Below, piece after piece: positions 17,820 to 26,732 of a DNA stretch of 64,000 bases (positions are counted from its first letter, which is position 1; every line of letters begins with the position of its first letter). The position numbers and the translations under genes were made by a program. Origin of the DNA: Paraburkholderia ginsengisoli NBRC 100965 (GTDB lineage Bacteria; Pseudomonadota; Gammaproteobacteria; Burkholderiales; Burkholderiaceae); NCBI RefSeq assembly GCF_000739735.1, contig NZ_BBJF01000004.1:186001-250000 (forward strand), read 5' to 3'. The notes under the pieces are model-generated. The model was not told where the DNA came from. It worked only from the letters and a program-made list of their open reading frames with translations, and ran no database searches.

Positions 17820-18173
17820 TCAGTTCTGCCTCAGCAGCACACTCGCTTCGAGCAGTACGAGCGCCAGTACTGCGGCCAGTTCAACGCGCAGCAGGCGGCG
17901 GTGGGCTTCGGCGGACGGCTCCCGTTGCCGCAGGCGGCGACGCATCCAGCACCAGCCATAAGCCGTGCCGGCGTACAGGCCGATGCGCCACACGAGGAAA
18001 TAGCCCGCGTGTGACTGTAGCCACTGGCCCCAGCTCTGGGTGTCGCCGACGATGCGGATACCGACGGCGTTGATAGCGATCGCGGCGCTTACCACCACGC
18101 CGACGCCGAGCAGTGCGCGCGCGAGCCGCCGGTTAGACAGCCACGCCAGGTGAAACCATGCGCGGCGCGTCAT
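17820..18173 (-). CDS. Conserved ICE membrane protein next to PFL_4711
   Basis: 117 residues with three hydrophobic segments (LARALLGVGVVVSAAIAINAVG, AGYFLVWRIGLYAGTAYGWCW, VELAAVLALVLLEASVLL). The start overlaps the end of the PFL_4711 gene (ATGA type) and 14 nt separate it from the TraG_N gene, so all are cotranscribed. The gene is regularly found at this place in related ICEs. Function unknown; probably a small assembly component of the mating channel. Confidence 0.78.
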   Translation of the reverse strand: MTRRAWFHLAWLSNRRLARALLGVGVVVSAAIAINAVGIRIVGDTQSWGQWLQSHAGYFLVWRIGLYAGTAYGWCWMRRRLRQREPSAEAHRRLLRVELAAVLALVLLEASVLLRQN

Positions 18174-19606
18174 GGCGTGTTGCCCGAGGGCGTGGTGCCC
18201 GTGGGCTTCTGGATTGCATCGAGCCGGTCACGTGTCGTATCACCCTGATAGATACCGCGTGAGCCGGCGCTACGCGCGGTACTGCGTTCGACGATCGTCA
18301 TCGGCGAATTGCCGGCCAGTTCGCGCCGCAATTCGAGTTCGGTTTTGAGATTGTTGATCTCCTGTTCCAGTGTGCCGTTTTCCTGATCGACAGCCTGCTG
18401 AGCCAGTTGATTGGCCGCCACGTTCGGTTCGTTCTTGCCCGCGAGCAGTGTGCGCTGGAGCAACAGCGCCTTCTCCAGCACGCTCGAAAGCGCGACTTCG
18501 GATGCGAGTCGCTGACCCAGCACAGCCTGATCCGGTTCGTCGCGCAGTCCCTCGATCACACCACGGGTAACCGGCAGCGCGTCGCTGCCGGCGGCTTCAA
18601 GATTGGCGGGCGTTGTGGGCTTGCTGCCGCTGATGAGATCCTGGAGCGCCTGCAGCTTCGTCTGGTACTCCTCCTGGATGAGTGGCGTCAGGCCAACGCC
18701 CGGCGTCGTCTGGGTCTTGGTGCAGTCCTCGCAGGTCTGCGCGACGCGCTCACCCAGCACACGGGTTGCCCAATCCGAGGCGGCTTGCGGCGAGGTCCAG
18801 GTCTGACACGTCAGGCTGTTGCCACAGGTGCTGCTGTTGATCGACGAGGTATCGGTGACGCCGCGCCCGTTCAGGAGGTTGTAGCCGGCTTTGGTGACGT
18901 CGCTCACGACCTTGATCGGGTTCTGCCCGGACCCGCCCGCATTGCTGCCGCCGACCCAGGGCACGCCGTTATTACCGTGGCTCGATTCGCTCTGGCTTAT
19001 CGCCGCCACGGCATCCGTTGAACTGGAGCTGGAAACCGCCTGCTTGAGGGACATGCCCTCCGCCAGTTGATCCCAGCTGAGTTGGCCACCCGCGAGGTCA
19101 GCCATGTGGTTCGCGATCGCACGACAGGTCATCTTGGAGCGGTCGAAATCGAGCCGCGCCTGAAGGATGCCGTTGGTCAGCAGGTTGTACAGTCCGGGGT
19201 CGGCGCGCTGAATGATGAGGGCAGGCAGGGAGGCGACTGCCTGGGTGGCATTCTGGATCACGCTCGACATGATCGACTGGAAGCCGTTGGTGACCCCGTT
19301 GAGCTGGTTCTGCAGCGTCTGGGTCAGGCTCATGTTGCCGCAGATCAGATTGTCGTTCCAGCCAATGCCAACACCGAGGCTTTGCATGTTGCCCGCGCTG
19401 CTCATCGAAACGGCGCTGCCCCCGCCAATGGTGTAGAGCACATCGTTGCCGATCACGCTGCCGGTCGCGTGGATACCGTTGCTGTTCAGTTGCGTCTGCG
19501 TCTGCGCGCCGAGCGTGCAGCAAACAGCCATCATGCCGACGGCGATGATCAGCTTGCTGATTCCAGGACGCGTCAGGCGGGACAGATGAGAGTATTCGGG
19601 ATACAT
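18170..19606 (-). CDS. Integrating conjugative element protein, PFL_4711 family (TIGR03755, TraH-like)
   Basis: 478 residues. Signal peptide (LIIAVGMMAVCCTLGAQ), then a Gly/Ser-rich region (YTIGGGSAVSMSSAGNMQSLGVG) and helical segments with several cysteines, ending in a coiled region of Gln/Glu/Leu and a polar tail. The exported, cysteine-containing layout and position fit the TraH-like F-type pilus assembly role. GGAG lies 8 nt before the start. Confidence 0.9.
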   Translation of the reverse strand: MYPEYSHLSRLTRPGISKLIIAVGMMAVCCTLGAQTQTQLNSNGIHATGSVIGNDVLYTIGGGSAVSMSSAGNMQSLGVGIGWNDNLICGNMSLTQTLQNQLNGVTNGFQSIMSSVIQNATQAVASLPALIIQRADPGLYNLLTNGILQARLDFDRSKMTCRAIANHMADLAGGQLSWDQLAEGMSLKQAVSSSSSTDAVAAISQSESSHGNNGVPWVGGSNAGGSGQNPIKVVSDVTKAGYNLLNGRGVTDTSSINSSTCGNSLTCQTWTSPQAASDWATRVLGERVAQTCEDCTKTQTTPGVGLTPLIQEEYQTKLQALQDLISGSKPTTPANLEAAGSDALPVTRGVIEGLRDEPDQAVLGQRLASEVALSSVLEKALLLQRTLLAGKNEPNVAANQLAQQAVDQENGTLEQEINNLKTELELRRELAGNSPMTIVERSTARSAGSRGIYQGDTTRDRLDAIQKPTGTTPSGNTP

Positions 19607-19630
19607 CGTGTCGACTCCGCTTATTCGCGC

Positions 19631-20569
19631 CTATTCGTGATCCACGCTGCCAAGAAATGTCTGGCCGCGCCGCTCACAGCAGCTATACGGCCGCCACAAC
19701 GCCCAGGCGTAATCGCCCTGGGTCGCCTGTACCTGCGTATCGGTGTTCGGAAAAACGGCACAGGTCTTCGACAGCGTGGGTGTCAGTTCCTGCCACTTGC
19801 CCGTGGTGGCGTCGCTTTCCATCAGTGCGCCGGCTGGCCAGTAACCGTCATGCGGATCAGCGAGAAGCGGCTGATAGACGTGAACCTGGCCACGGCGCGT
19901 GACGATGTCACCGGCGCGCTGGGCGACCACGGCACCCGTCTCGTAGTCGTGGACCTGGTGCAGGAAGCCGCCGCGAGGATAGACGTTGCCCCAGAGGTTG
20001 TCGGTGAGACGGCTGCCGATTTCCCGCCTGCCGGGTATCAGCGACTCCGGATAGACCGACTCGGGGATCGTATAGCGCCACGCGATCGTGTCCAGTGTGC
20101 TCAGCAGGTAGGGCATGAAGGGCGCCGCGGCGCCTTCGCAGGTATAGCCAGACTGACTGGCAAAGCGGCTGAAGACCGTGCCCGCGGGATGGCCGATCAC
20201 GTCCGCGTTCTTGAATCGCGCGAGATTGTCTTCGTGACCCTGGTTCGTCGTGCCGTCGCCGCCGGCTTGTGCCGTGGGATTGGGCGCACTCATGACGCGC
20301 ACTTCTGTCCAGGGATTGGCACCCGTGTTCGCATAACTGGAGACGACCGCATCGGGGATGTAGTGCCGGACCTTGACCGAGGTCTCGACGCTGCATCCGA
20401 ATGAACTGCATTCGAGCCAGTAGCAGATCCCGACCACTTTCCAGGCAAGACAGTCAGGCGAGAGCGAGGATGCGACGATGGCGGCGGTATTAATCGCCAT
20501 CGCCGAGGTAGCGACGCCAAGCATCAGGCAGGCGAGGGCCAGGCGCGGGCGGCGGGAGGCAGGGTTCAC
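19631..20569 (-). CDS. Integrating conjugative element protein, PFL_4710 family (TIGR03756, TraU-like)
   Basis: 312 residues from a GTG at 20569, chosen because it gives a clean signal peptide (VNPASRRPRLALACLMLGVATSAMA) and overlaps the upstream stop by 4 nt; the longer open frame has no leader. Cysteines are abundant (PDCLAWKVVGICYWLECSSFGC), as in TraU, a periplasmic pilus-assembly protein that depends on disulfide formation. The thioredoxin-fold protein at 22624 may supply that. Confidence 0.9.
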   Translation of the reverse strand: MNPASRRPRLALACLMLGVATSAMAINTAAIVASSLSPDCLAWKVVGICYWLECSSFGCSVETSVKVRHYIPDAVVSSYANTGANPWTEVRVMSAPNPTAQAGGDGTTNQGHEDNLARFKNADVIGHPAGTVFSRFASQSGYTCEGAAAPFMPYLLSTLDTIAWRYTIPESVYPESLIPGRREIGSRLTDNLWGNVYPRGGFLHQVHDYETGAVVAQRAGDIVTRRGQVHVYQPLLADPHDGYWPAGALMESDATTGKWQELTPTLSKTCAVFPNTDTQVQATQGDYAWALWRPYSCCERRGQTFLGSVDHE

Positions 20570-21012
20570 GGGTGCGTACTCCGATAGGCTTCGATGCGTG
20601 CGACGGCGTGGGTAACGTCCGGGTCGCCGTACACGACATAACGTGCATCGACGACCACGGCGGGCAGGTGGGTGATGCCGAGGCTCCACGCATCGGTTAC
20701 ACCCTGGTAGGCTGCGGCCATCTCCCGCTGCCAGTCCGGACTTCGCTGCATCAGGCGCTCCTGCACGATCGCGGCGGCTTGTGATGCGTCAGATGGCAAT
20801 GAGGCGTTGAGGGCGGCTTCGAGGCGGGCCGGCGCATCGAGTTCGACCACACGGGTTGCCGCGTCTGCGGTGACGGGATGCTCATGGTCGGTATAGACGC
20901 GGATGTCGACCGGCGATGCGGCATGGACTGGCGGCGTACAGAGTGCGACTGCAACTGCAATACCGAGGAGTGCCGACAATGAAGGGACGCGAGTGATGGA
21001 GACCGTAGACAT
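20566..21012 (-). CDS. Integrating conjugative element protein, PFL_4709 family (TIGR03757, TrbC/TraW-like region)
   Basis: 148 residues with a signal peptide (ALLGIAVAVALCTPPVHAA). The mature part has 'DIRVYTDHEHPV' and 'GITHLPAVVVDARYVVYGDPDVTHAV', a thioredoxin-like layout typical of TIGR03757. It is first of the PFL_4709-4710-4711-TraG_N set, and the next gene starts inside its stop. It is divergent from the H-NS gene at 21288, so the 275 bp between them must hold promoters in both directions. Confidence 0.9.
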   Translation of the reverse strand: MSTVSITRVPSLSALLGIAVAVALCTPPVHAASPVDIRVYTDHEHPVTADAATRVVELDAPARLEAALNASLPSDASQAAAIVQERLMQRSPDWQREMAAAYQGVTDAWSLGITHLPAVVVDARYVVYGDPDVTHAVARIEAYRSTHP

Positions 21013-21287
21013 AGTTGGCCGTGGCGTATCGGGATACGCATAGTCGGCCTGAAGTGGGCCAGTTCGGCCATGAGAAAACGGGATGTGCTATCAACCGTGT
21101 TGTTCCGGGCGACGGCAAACGGCCCGGGCATCGTGAGAAAAAGCATGGATAACTGAAAGTTTTTTACAAAAAAATGGTGTGGCGACCATGCTGGGTGCGG
21201 ATGGCCACGAATTAACCTGGCAGACTTCTGCTATAAAGCGGGCTGGACCGTTTTCAATTCACCCGTTAATAAGAGTGAGGTGTGTAT

Positions 21288-21746
21288 ATGGCAGTAAAAC
21301 TGGATGGGCTGTCCCACAAGGAATTGCAGTCGCTGATTGCTCAGGCGGAGTCGAAGATTGAATCGGCACGTGCGAAACTTATCGAGGACGTCCGACAGAA
21401 AATCGATGTGTTGCTTCATGCCGAAGGTCTGCAACTCGCCGATGTGTATCTGGGTCAAGCGGGCAAAGCAGGTAAATCGGGGAAGCGGGGCAAGCGTCCT
21501 GGCGCGGGGATTCCGAAATACCGTAATCCAGCGGACCCGGCGAAAACCTGGACCGGATTCGGCAAGAGGCCGGCGTGGTTTATTGCGGCCACCAGCAAGC
21601 CGGGCATCACTGCGGACTCGTTGCTGATTAATGGGGCCTCGGTCGCCAGGCCGGCAACTGGCAAGGTGGCGCCGGCAAAGAAGGTTGCAAAAACGGTCAC
21701 AAAGAAGGTCGCGACGAAGCGGGTGGCACGAAAAGCCGTGAAGTAA
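21288..21746 (+). CDS. H-NS family nucleoid-associated protein (first of two)
   Basis: 152 residues. N-terminal coiled-coil oligomerisation region (LSHKELQSLIAQAESKIESARAKL), then the C-terminal DNA-binding motif in the form KYRNPADPAKTWTGFGKRPAWF, and an Ala/Lys-rich histone-like tail (KVAKTVTKKVATKRVARKAVK). The start at 21288 has GAGG 7 nt upstream. H-NS-like proteins silence AT-rich foreign DNA; on an ICE this can limit cost to the host or control transfer genes. The Lys/Ala tail resembles Bv3F-type Burkholderia H-NS proteins. Confidence 0.93.
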   Translation: MAVKLDGLSHKELQSLIAQAESKIESARAKLIEDVRQKIDVLLHAEGLQLADVYLGQAGKAGKSGKRGKRPGAGIPKYRNPADPAKTWTGFGKRPAWFIAATSKPGITADSLLINGASVARPATGKVAPAKKVAKTVTKKVATKRVARKAVK

Positions 21747-21813
21747 ATGCGGACTGCCCGAGGGTGCGTCGAACGGACTGAAACACGGTCGCCGCACTTT
21801 CAGCACGAAATGA

Positions 21814-21833
21814 GGCGCCCGCAAACGGGCGCC
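21814..21833. terminator. Bidirectional hairpin between H-NS and radC
   Basis: Perfect inverted repeat GGCGCCCG-CAAA-CGGGCGCC between two convergent genes. No long U tract follows, but the stem is strong enough to act in both directions. Confidence 0.65.
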
Positions 21834-21838
21834 GTGGA

Positions 21839-22343
21839 TCAAAGTAATCCAGCCAGGGCGAACGAGAAAGGTTCGCCTTTGCCGGCAATGAAGTGATCCA
21901 GCACCCGAACATCGACGAGCGCGAGTACTTCCTTGAGCACAGCGGTGATGTTCCGGTCAGCCTGGCTCGGGTCGGTAACCCCCGAGGGGTGATTATGCGC
22001 AAAAATCACGGCGTAGCAGTTGTGCTCGATGGCTCGCATAAGAACGGCCCTTGGGTGGAGCGATGTGCCATCGATCGTGCCATGAATCAGGGGTTCCCAT
22101 GCGATGACCCGATGATGCGCATCAAGGAACACGACCGCGAACACTTCCAGCGGCTCGCCAGCGCAGTTTGATGCGCAGATAATTGCGCGCGTCATCAAGG
22201 CTGGTTAAGCACGTCTCGCGCCTGAACAGGCGTTCTTCGAGTACATGGATGGCGTATTGAATGGCCCGGTCCTCCTGCCGATGGTTAGATAAATTAAACA
22301 TCGGCGATGGACTGTCAGCCACTGAGAGAAGATCACGGTTCAT
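21839..22343 (-). pseudogene. radC: RadC-like JAB domain protein, single frameshift
   Basis: Two overlapping frames together give one RadC protein. The first runs from MNRDLLSVADSPSP to NYLRIKLR. The second, from [13 protein letters not shown] to the end, carries the JAB metal motif (E..., [16 protein letters not shown]). Removing one base at about 22160 rejoins them as [11 protein letters not shown], and the total length is 3n+1. The ATG at 22343 follows GGAGG. ICE-borne RadC proteins are common, with unclear roles in DNA processing. Either the gene is dead or this is a sequencing error. Confidence 0.82.
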
Positions 22344-22348
22344 AGAAA

Positions 22349-22369
22349 CCTCCAATAAACAATTGGAGG
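22349..22369 (-). promoter_or_regulatory. Hairpin sequestering the radC ribosome site
   Basis: In the mRNA, CCTCCAAT and ATTGGAGG (22362-22369 and 22349-22356) form an 8-bp perfect stem with a 5-nt loop; the right arm contains the GGAGG ribosome site 6 nt before the radC ATG. Closing this stem would block initiation, so it is a candidate translational switch downstream of the hairpin at 22375-22403. Confidence 0.6.
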
Positions 22370-22374
22370 CACCT

Positions 22375-22403
22375 GTCCCGACGGGGCAAGGCCCCCGTGG
22401 GAC
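22375..22403 (-). promoter_or_regulatory. Leader hairpin of the recurrent ICE family (radC copy)
   Basis: In the mRNA sense GTCCCACGGGGGC pairs with GCCCCGTCGGGAC: an outer GTCCC/GGGAC stem, a small internal asymmetry and an inner CGGGG/CCCCG stem. The same layout (CCC-spacer-GGGG...CCCC-spacer-GGG) recurs before many minus-strand genes at 49.4-56.3 kb. Confidence 0.6.
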
Positions 22404-22623
22404 GTGGTGAGAAAGGCCTGTCGGCGCACAGGACGGGTGGGCATCCGCCATCGCGGTAAGCGAATGGCTGTTCGCGATAAGGATGCGAGGCGAACCACGG
22501 TCAGCGCAGCGGAACTGCACCGTAGCCTCGAAGACCGCGAGCTACCTGGGGATGCCGATACTGCCGGCGTGGGAAAGCGACGCGGAAATCGACGCAGTGG
22601 GTGTGCCATGGAAGCGGGTGCCA

Positions 22624-23388
22624 TTAGCGGCGCTGCCCGGCAGTGGATGAGACGGACTGCGCACCGGAGACGGGATCCGACGGCGCATTCGCGTCTGCCG
22701 GTTTACCGGAGGCTACGAGCTGGTCGATGGCCGAGAGCAGGAGGTCACCCTGCGCTGGGCCGTGCAGCAATAGCGTCTTGCCGGAGCGATGATCGAGCAC
22801 GTGCAAGCTCGGCGTCACCGCGATCCCGTCATGTTCGGCTTCCTCCACCTCAGCATGGATAACGGTATCGGGACGTGTGCTGTTCATGCACTGTTGGAGC
22901 GCTGGGGTAGAGCTGCGATAAGTCATGCCTGTCGGCACGCCCTGACCATCACCCCGGGTGTGCTGATAGATCCACGCCACCGCAGACCAGAACGCCGCCT
23001 GTCCACCGGTCTCGCCCGCGCATTCAGTCAATCGAGCCTCGCGCGTAGCCGCAGGATCGTGCATCGGCAGGGGAAGGTCGTGCCAGCGCCAGTTGACTTC
23101 GGGGTTCGCATCGATCCACTGTTTGAGCACCGGGAAATACGCCCGGCAGTACGGGCATTCCAGATCGGCATATTCCGTAACGGTGAACCGTGCGTCGGGC
23201 CGACCGTAAATCCAGGGTGGCCCGGCGGGTGTTGGGGCGACGGCGTGTCCGGGCACGTGACCGCGAGGCGGCAACCCGAGCGAGTACACGGCCAGCGCCG
23301 TGAGCACGATCGCGAGGGTGGCGAGTGGCCATGCGAGGCGCCGCGATGCACGCTGGATTACGTGCCGGATTGATTCGATCGATGCCAT
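22624..23388 (-). CDS. Periplasmic thioredoxin-fold (DsbA-like) protein of the ICE
   Basis: 254 residues. One N-terminal membrane anchor (LAWPLATLAIVLTALAVYSLGL) precedes a thioredoxin domain with the active-site motif CPYC in 'YADLECPYCRAYFPVLKQW', then a helical insertion and the cis-Pro region 'GIAVTPSLHV'. It probably forms or isomerises disulfides in the cysteine-rich pilus proteins encoded nearby (PFL_4710, 4711). GGAG lies before the start; 15 nt separate it from the VirB4 gene upstream. Confidence 0.88.
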   Translation of the reverse strand: MASIESIRHVIQRASRRLAWPLATLAIVLTALAVYSLGLPPRGHVPGHAVAPTPAGPPWIYGRPDARFTVTEYADLECPYCRAYFPVLKQWIDANPEVNWRWHDLPLPMHDPAATREARLTECAGETGGQAAFWSAVAWIYQHTRGDGQGVPTGMTYRSSTPALQQCMNSTRPDTVIHAEVEEAEHDGIAVTPSLHVLDHRSGKTLLLHGPAQGDLLLSAIDQLVASGKPADANAPSDPVSGAQSVSSTAGQRR

Positions 23389-23403
23389 CTTCGTCTCCAG
23401 TCG

Positions 23404-26289
23404 TTAGTCGAACCGGTCCAGCGGCAGGGGCTCGATGCCGCGTGCCCGGTCGATGTTTTGCGCCACCCGGATGGCGGCATCCAGTTCGCTGCAATCGAGC
23501 TGCTGCATCAACTGATAGCGCTCGTTCTTTTCTTCGGGCTCGGTCATCGCGAGCGCGAGGTACAGGCTGGGTGGGACCACGCGAAACAGCAGTTCCATCG
23601 AGCGCGAGAGAATCACGCCCTCGGTGAACTTGCCCGCTTCCTTGCGCGCCGAGAGCATCAACGCTTTTTGCGACGGGTTCAGTTCACGAAAGCGCGCGAT
23701 TTTTTCAACCTCGTCGGGCGGCATCGACAGACAGATCCACCATTCGATCATGTTGAGCATCGGCTCGGCCGACTTCGGCAGGTCATCGATGTTCTGCGTG
23801 GCGAGCCAGAACCACGCGCCGAGCTTGCGCCACATTTTCGTGATCTTGACCACGTACGGGGCGAGCAGCGCGTTCTTTGTGATGATGTGACCTTCATCGG
23901 TCACGTTGATGATCGGCCGGCCAAGGAACTGATCGCGCTCGGCGATATTGTTGACCGTGTTGATCAGCGAGATGTAGGCGATCGAGAGCTGCGCGCTGTA
24001 GCCCTCGCGCGCGAAGGTCGCCAGATCCACGATCGTGATATCGGCTTCGGGCCAGGGGGTGCCAGCCCGATTGAACATCTGGCCGTCGACACCCTGGCAA
24101 AACATATCCATGGCGTCCGCCATCTCCAGCAGGCGGGCGCGGCGAAGCTCAGGCAGGTGTGGATCGTGGCCGCGTTCGCGCAGTGCGTCGCGTACGTCCT
24201 GGGTGAGCACTGTCCGCTTTTCGGCGACGCCGCGGTGCGCCGCGTCCAGAATGCACTGGCGAACAAGACTGCGATCAGCACGCGTCATGCGTGCCTCTTC
24301 CTTGTCTTCGCCGCCCGTGATCATGAGCCGCGCCGTGATTTCCAGCTCGCCCAGCACATCCCGCTGTTCGTCGCCGTCGCTCGCCTCCCGCGCCGTCTCG
24401 TCCAGATCATCGACGTCGAGCGTCTGGACCTGCGTCGGGGTGTCGACCAGGCGCCAGGCGTCGGCAAATGGTGCAAGACTTACATTCGCGCCCGGTGCGA
24501 GTTTGACCCGGTGGACCGTCAAACCCAGCCGTTGCGCGAAGTCACCGAACAGGCCGAACGAATTGCCTGCCTCGACGATGAACAGGCGCGGCCGGTAGAT
24601 TGCGGTGACCTGGTTGAGGATGTTGTTCAAGGTCGCCGATTTGCCCGACCCGGTTGGCCCGAACAGAAACAGATGGGCGTTCATCTGCCGGTCGAGACGG
24701 TTGAGCGGATCGAACGTGATCGTGCCGCCGCCGCGGTTAAAGACCGTGATGCCGGGGTGTCCCGTGCCCTGGCTGCGTCCCCACACCGGCGAGAGATTCG
24801 CGACATGCTGCGCGAACATCAACTGGGTGTACCACTGGCGTTTATCCTTCGCCGGGTCGTAGACACACGGAAGCCAGCGCAGGTAGCTGTTGAGCGGTCC
24901 GACTTCATCGTCTTCGCGCACCGGTTGCAGCCCGGCGTTGAGCATCACGTTGGCCAGTTGCAGGCAGCGCCCATCCAGTTCATCCAGATCGCGTCCGCGC
25001 AGATAGAAGGCCATCGCACCGCGGTAGAGCTTGTGCGATCGCCCGATGATCGCGCGAGCCTCCTGCACGTCCTGACGGGTCTGTTCAGACGCGAGGGTTT
25101 CGCCGACCGATTTGCGGCTCAGATGATTCAGATGGGCTTCCAGCGTGTCCTGCGGGGTCACCGTGATCGTCATGCACATCACGGTGTCTTCGGGCATCTG
25201 GTCAAAGAGCGCATTGACGGCGTCGCCCCCTTTGCGGGTCTCGCCCGTCAGGTGCCCGGTGGTGGGCGGCATGCGTAACCGGTCGAGGACGATCACGCGA
25301 TGCGGCATGCCATCGAAGCACCACACGCCATTGTCCGGATCGGAACGCGGTTGGCCGAAGAACAGGCGCTGGGTGAAATCCGTGCCGCTCGCGAGTTCCA
25401 GTTCGCCTTCCTCTGCCTCCTCGGGGTAGGCTGCCGCGCGATAGAACCGTTCGCGATCCTCGGCCGACGTGCCCAATAGCGAGGGATCAGGATTGAACCA
25501 GCGCAGGAGCCAGTCGTGAATGTCGGCGGCACCCAGCCGTCGTGCTTTAACTCCGGCATTGGCAAGGCCACCCAGCAGCCGGTCGCAGACGGTGTTCAGT
25601 GCCTGCTCGGGGTTTTGACCACGGCGCGATGGCTGACCCGCCGTGCGCCGGTAGACCACCATGCGAACGCGCCGCATCTGGCCACGCCACGGCAGTTGTG
25701 TGACGGTGCTGTCCTCGAAGAGTCCTCCAGGCTTTGCAATCGCGCGCAGATGGTGCTGGAAAAAGCGCAGGTAGAACTCTGTGAAAGCGCTATCCCGGGC
25801 ACGCGGCTGAACATAGCCACGCAGCGTATGGAGATAGGTCTCCCAGTCCGTCTCGTCCTGCGCGTACAGTTGAACGACCCACGGCCGCTCTTCCAGCTCG
25901 TCGAAACTGTCCTGCAGCGCGTTCTCCAGGGCGTCGCGCACCTGCGACAGCCACTGGGGTTCGCGTCCCTCGGTGCCGACCGGCATCAGCTCGAAGAAGG
26001 CTGCCACCGATTCGGCATTGTCCAGCAGGAGGCTCCTTGAGGACGGCAGGTATTCCACCCACGGCAACTGATCGACGAACGACGGCGCGACATCGTAGAG
26101 AGCCTGTTCGTCAGCGAGCGTTGCCGGTACGTGCCGGGTGGTTGGGCGCACGCCCGGCTCAGGCAACCCATGCGCCCGGAGCTTTGCCACGTAGCGTTCC
26201 CAGGCGTCAACCGGCCCGGGTTTGTCCGGCGCGGTGAGCGTACGCTGTTTGTGTCGACGAACCAGGTCGAGCAGGGCGCGGCGCATCAA
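23404..26289 (-). CDS. Conjugative transfer ATPase, PFL_4706 family (TIGR03744, VirB4/TraC)
   Basis: 961 residues; the ATPase that drives pilus and channel assembly at the inner membrane. Walker A is GPTGSGKSATLNN; a Walker B-like 'INVTDEGHII' and the VirB4 'ATQNIDDL' motif follow. An N-terminal TraC-like domain precedes the motor. The start overlaps the stop of the TIGR03751 gene. Its length is normal for the family and no lesions are seen. Confidence 0.95.
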   Translation of the reverse strand: MMRRALLDLVRRHKQRTLTAPDKPGPVDAWERYVAKLRAHGLPEPGVRPTTRHVPATLADEQALYDVAPSFVDQLPWVEYLPSSRSLLLDNAESVAAFFELMPVGTEGREPQWLSQVRDALENALQDSFDELEERPWVVQLYAQDETDWETYLHTLRGYVQPRARDSAFTEFYLRFFQHHLRAIAKPGGLFEDSTVTQLPWRGQMRRVRMVVYRRTAGQPSRRGQNPEQALNTVCDRLLGGLANAGVKARRLGAADIHDWLLRWFNPDPSLLGTSAEDRERFYRAAAYPEEAEEGELELASGTDFTQRLFFGQPRSDPDNGVWCFDGMPHRVIVLDRLRMPPTTGHLTGETRKGGDAVNALFDQMPEDTVMCMTITVTPQDTLEAHLNHLSRKSVGETLASEQTRQDVQEARAIIGRSHKLYRGAMAFYLRGRDLDELDGRCLQLANVMLNAGLQPVREDDEVGPLNSYLRWLPCVYDPAKDKRQWYTQLMFAQHVANLSPVWGRSQGTGHPGITVFNRGGGTITFDPLNRLDRQMNAHLFLFGPTGSGKSATLNNILNQVTAIYRPRLFIVEAGNSFGLFGDFAQRLGLTVHRVKLAPGANVSLAPFADAWRLVDTPTQVQTLDVDDLDETAREASDGDEQRDVLGELEITARLMITGGEDKEEARMTRADRSLVRQCILDAAHRGVAEKRTVLTQDVRDALRERGHDPHLPELRRARLLEMADAMDMFCQGVDGQMFNRAGTPWPEADITIVDLATFAREGYSAQLSIAYISLINTVNNIAERDQFLGRPIINVTDEGHIITKNALLAPYVVKITKMWRKLGAWFWLATQNIDDLPKSAEPMLNMIEWWICLSMPPDEVEKIARFRELNPSQKALMLSARKEAGKFTEGVILSRSMELLFRVVPPSLYLALAMTEPEEKNERYQLMQQLDCSELDAAIRVAQNIDRARGIEPLPLDRFD

Positions 26290-26732
26290 TATGCCTCGGT
26301 CCGCTCGCCGGGCATCGCGTATTGCACGCGCTGGTACAACGGAAACACCGTGGTATAGCCCGGAACTGGCACGGGATCGGTGCCGGCCAGATGGGGAAAC
26401 ACGTACATCACCATGTCGGGGTTCGGCAGGCGATGAAACTGCTGGTAGATCTCGTTCTGCGCGGTGCGGGTGTAGGCCGCGTTGGTGGCGCTGACTGAAC
26501 CGGAGTCGGACGCCGTCAGGGGGCGTCGCAGCGCTTGCCGCGCATCGAGCAACTGCCGGGCAGCCTGGTCGCCTGCGGCACTGCCGCCGGTCTGCTGGTT
26601 CCAGACATCGAGCATGGTGGCATCGCCATGCGGCAGCAGCTTCTCCTTGCTGCTCGCGCAGCCGCCCAGCATGAGCAGGACGGTCAGCGCGAGCAGCGTC
26701 GCGGGCAAGGCGTTAATCCAGTTCCGATGCAT
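26286..26732 (-). CDS. Conjugative transfer region lipoprotein, TIGR03751 family
   Basis: 148 residues with a lipoprotein leader, lipobox LGGC (Cys25), then 'KEKLLPHGDATMLDVWNQ' and 'LPNPDMVMYVFPHL' which mark the family. It overlaps the genes on both sides (20 nt upstream, 4 nt downstream). It corresponds by position to TraV/VirB7-type lipoproteins that anchor the outer-membrane core. Confidence 0.9.
   Translation of the reverse strand: MHRNWINALPATLLALTVLLMLGGCASSKEKLLPHGDATMLDVWNQQTGGSAAGDQAARQLLDARQALRRPLTASDSGSVSATNAAYTRTAQNEIYQQFHRLPNPDMVMYVFPHLAGTDPVPVPGYTTVFPLYQRVQYAMPGERTEAY

Noticed and set aside
22404..22623. Possible small gene between the radC leader and the thioredoxin-fold gene
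   Set aside because: A plus-strand frame contains a plausible peptide (LPAWESDAEIDAVGVPWKRVPL), but it has no start with a ribosome site and no family I know; left unannotated.
23458..25278. 606-codon plus-strand frame opposite the VirB4 ATPase gene
   Set aside because: Shadow frame; the minus strand encodes an intact ATPase with Walker motifs over the whole span.
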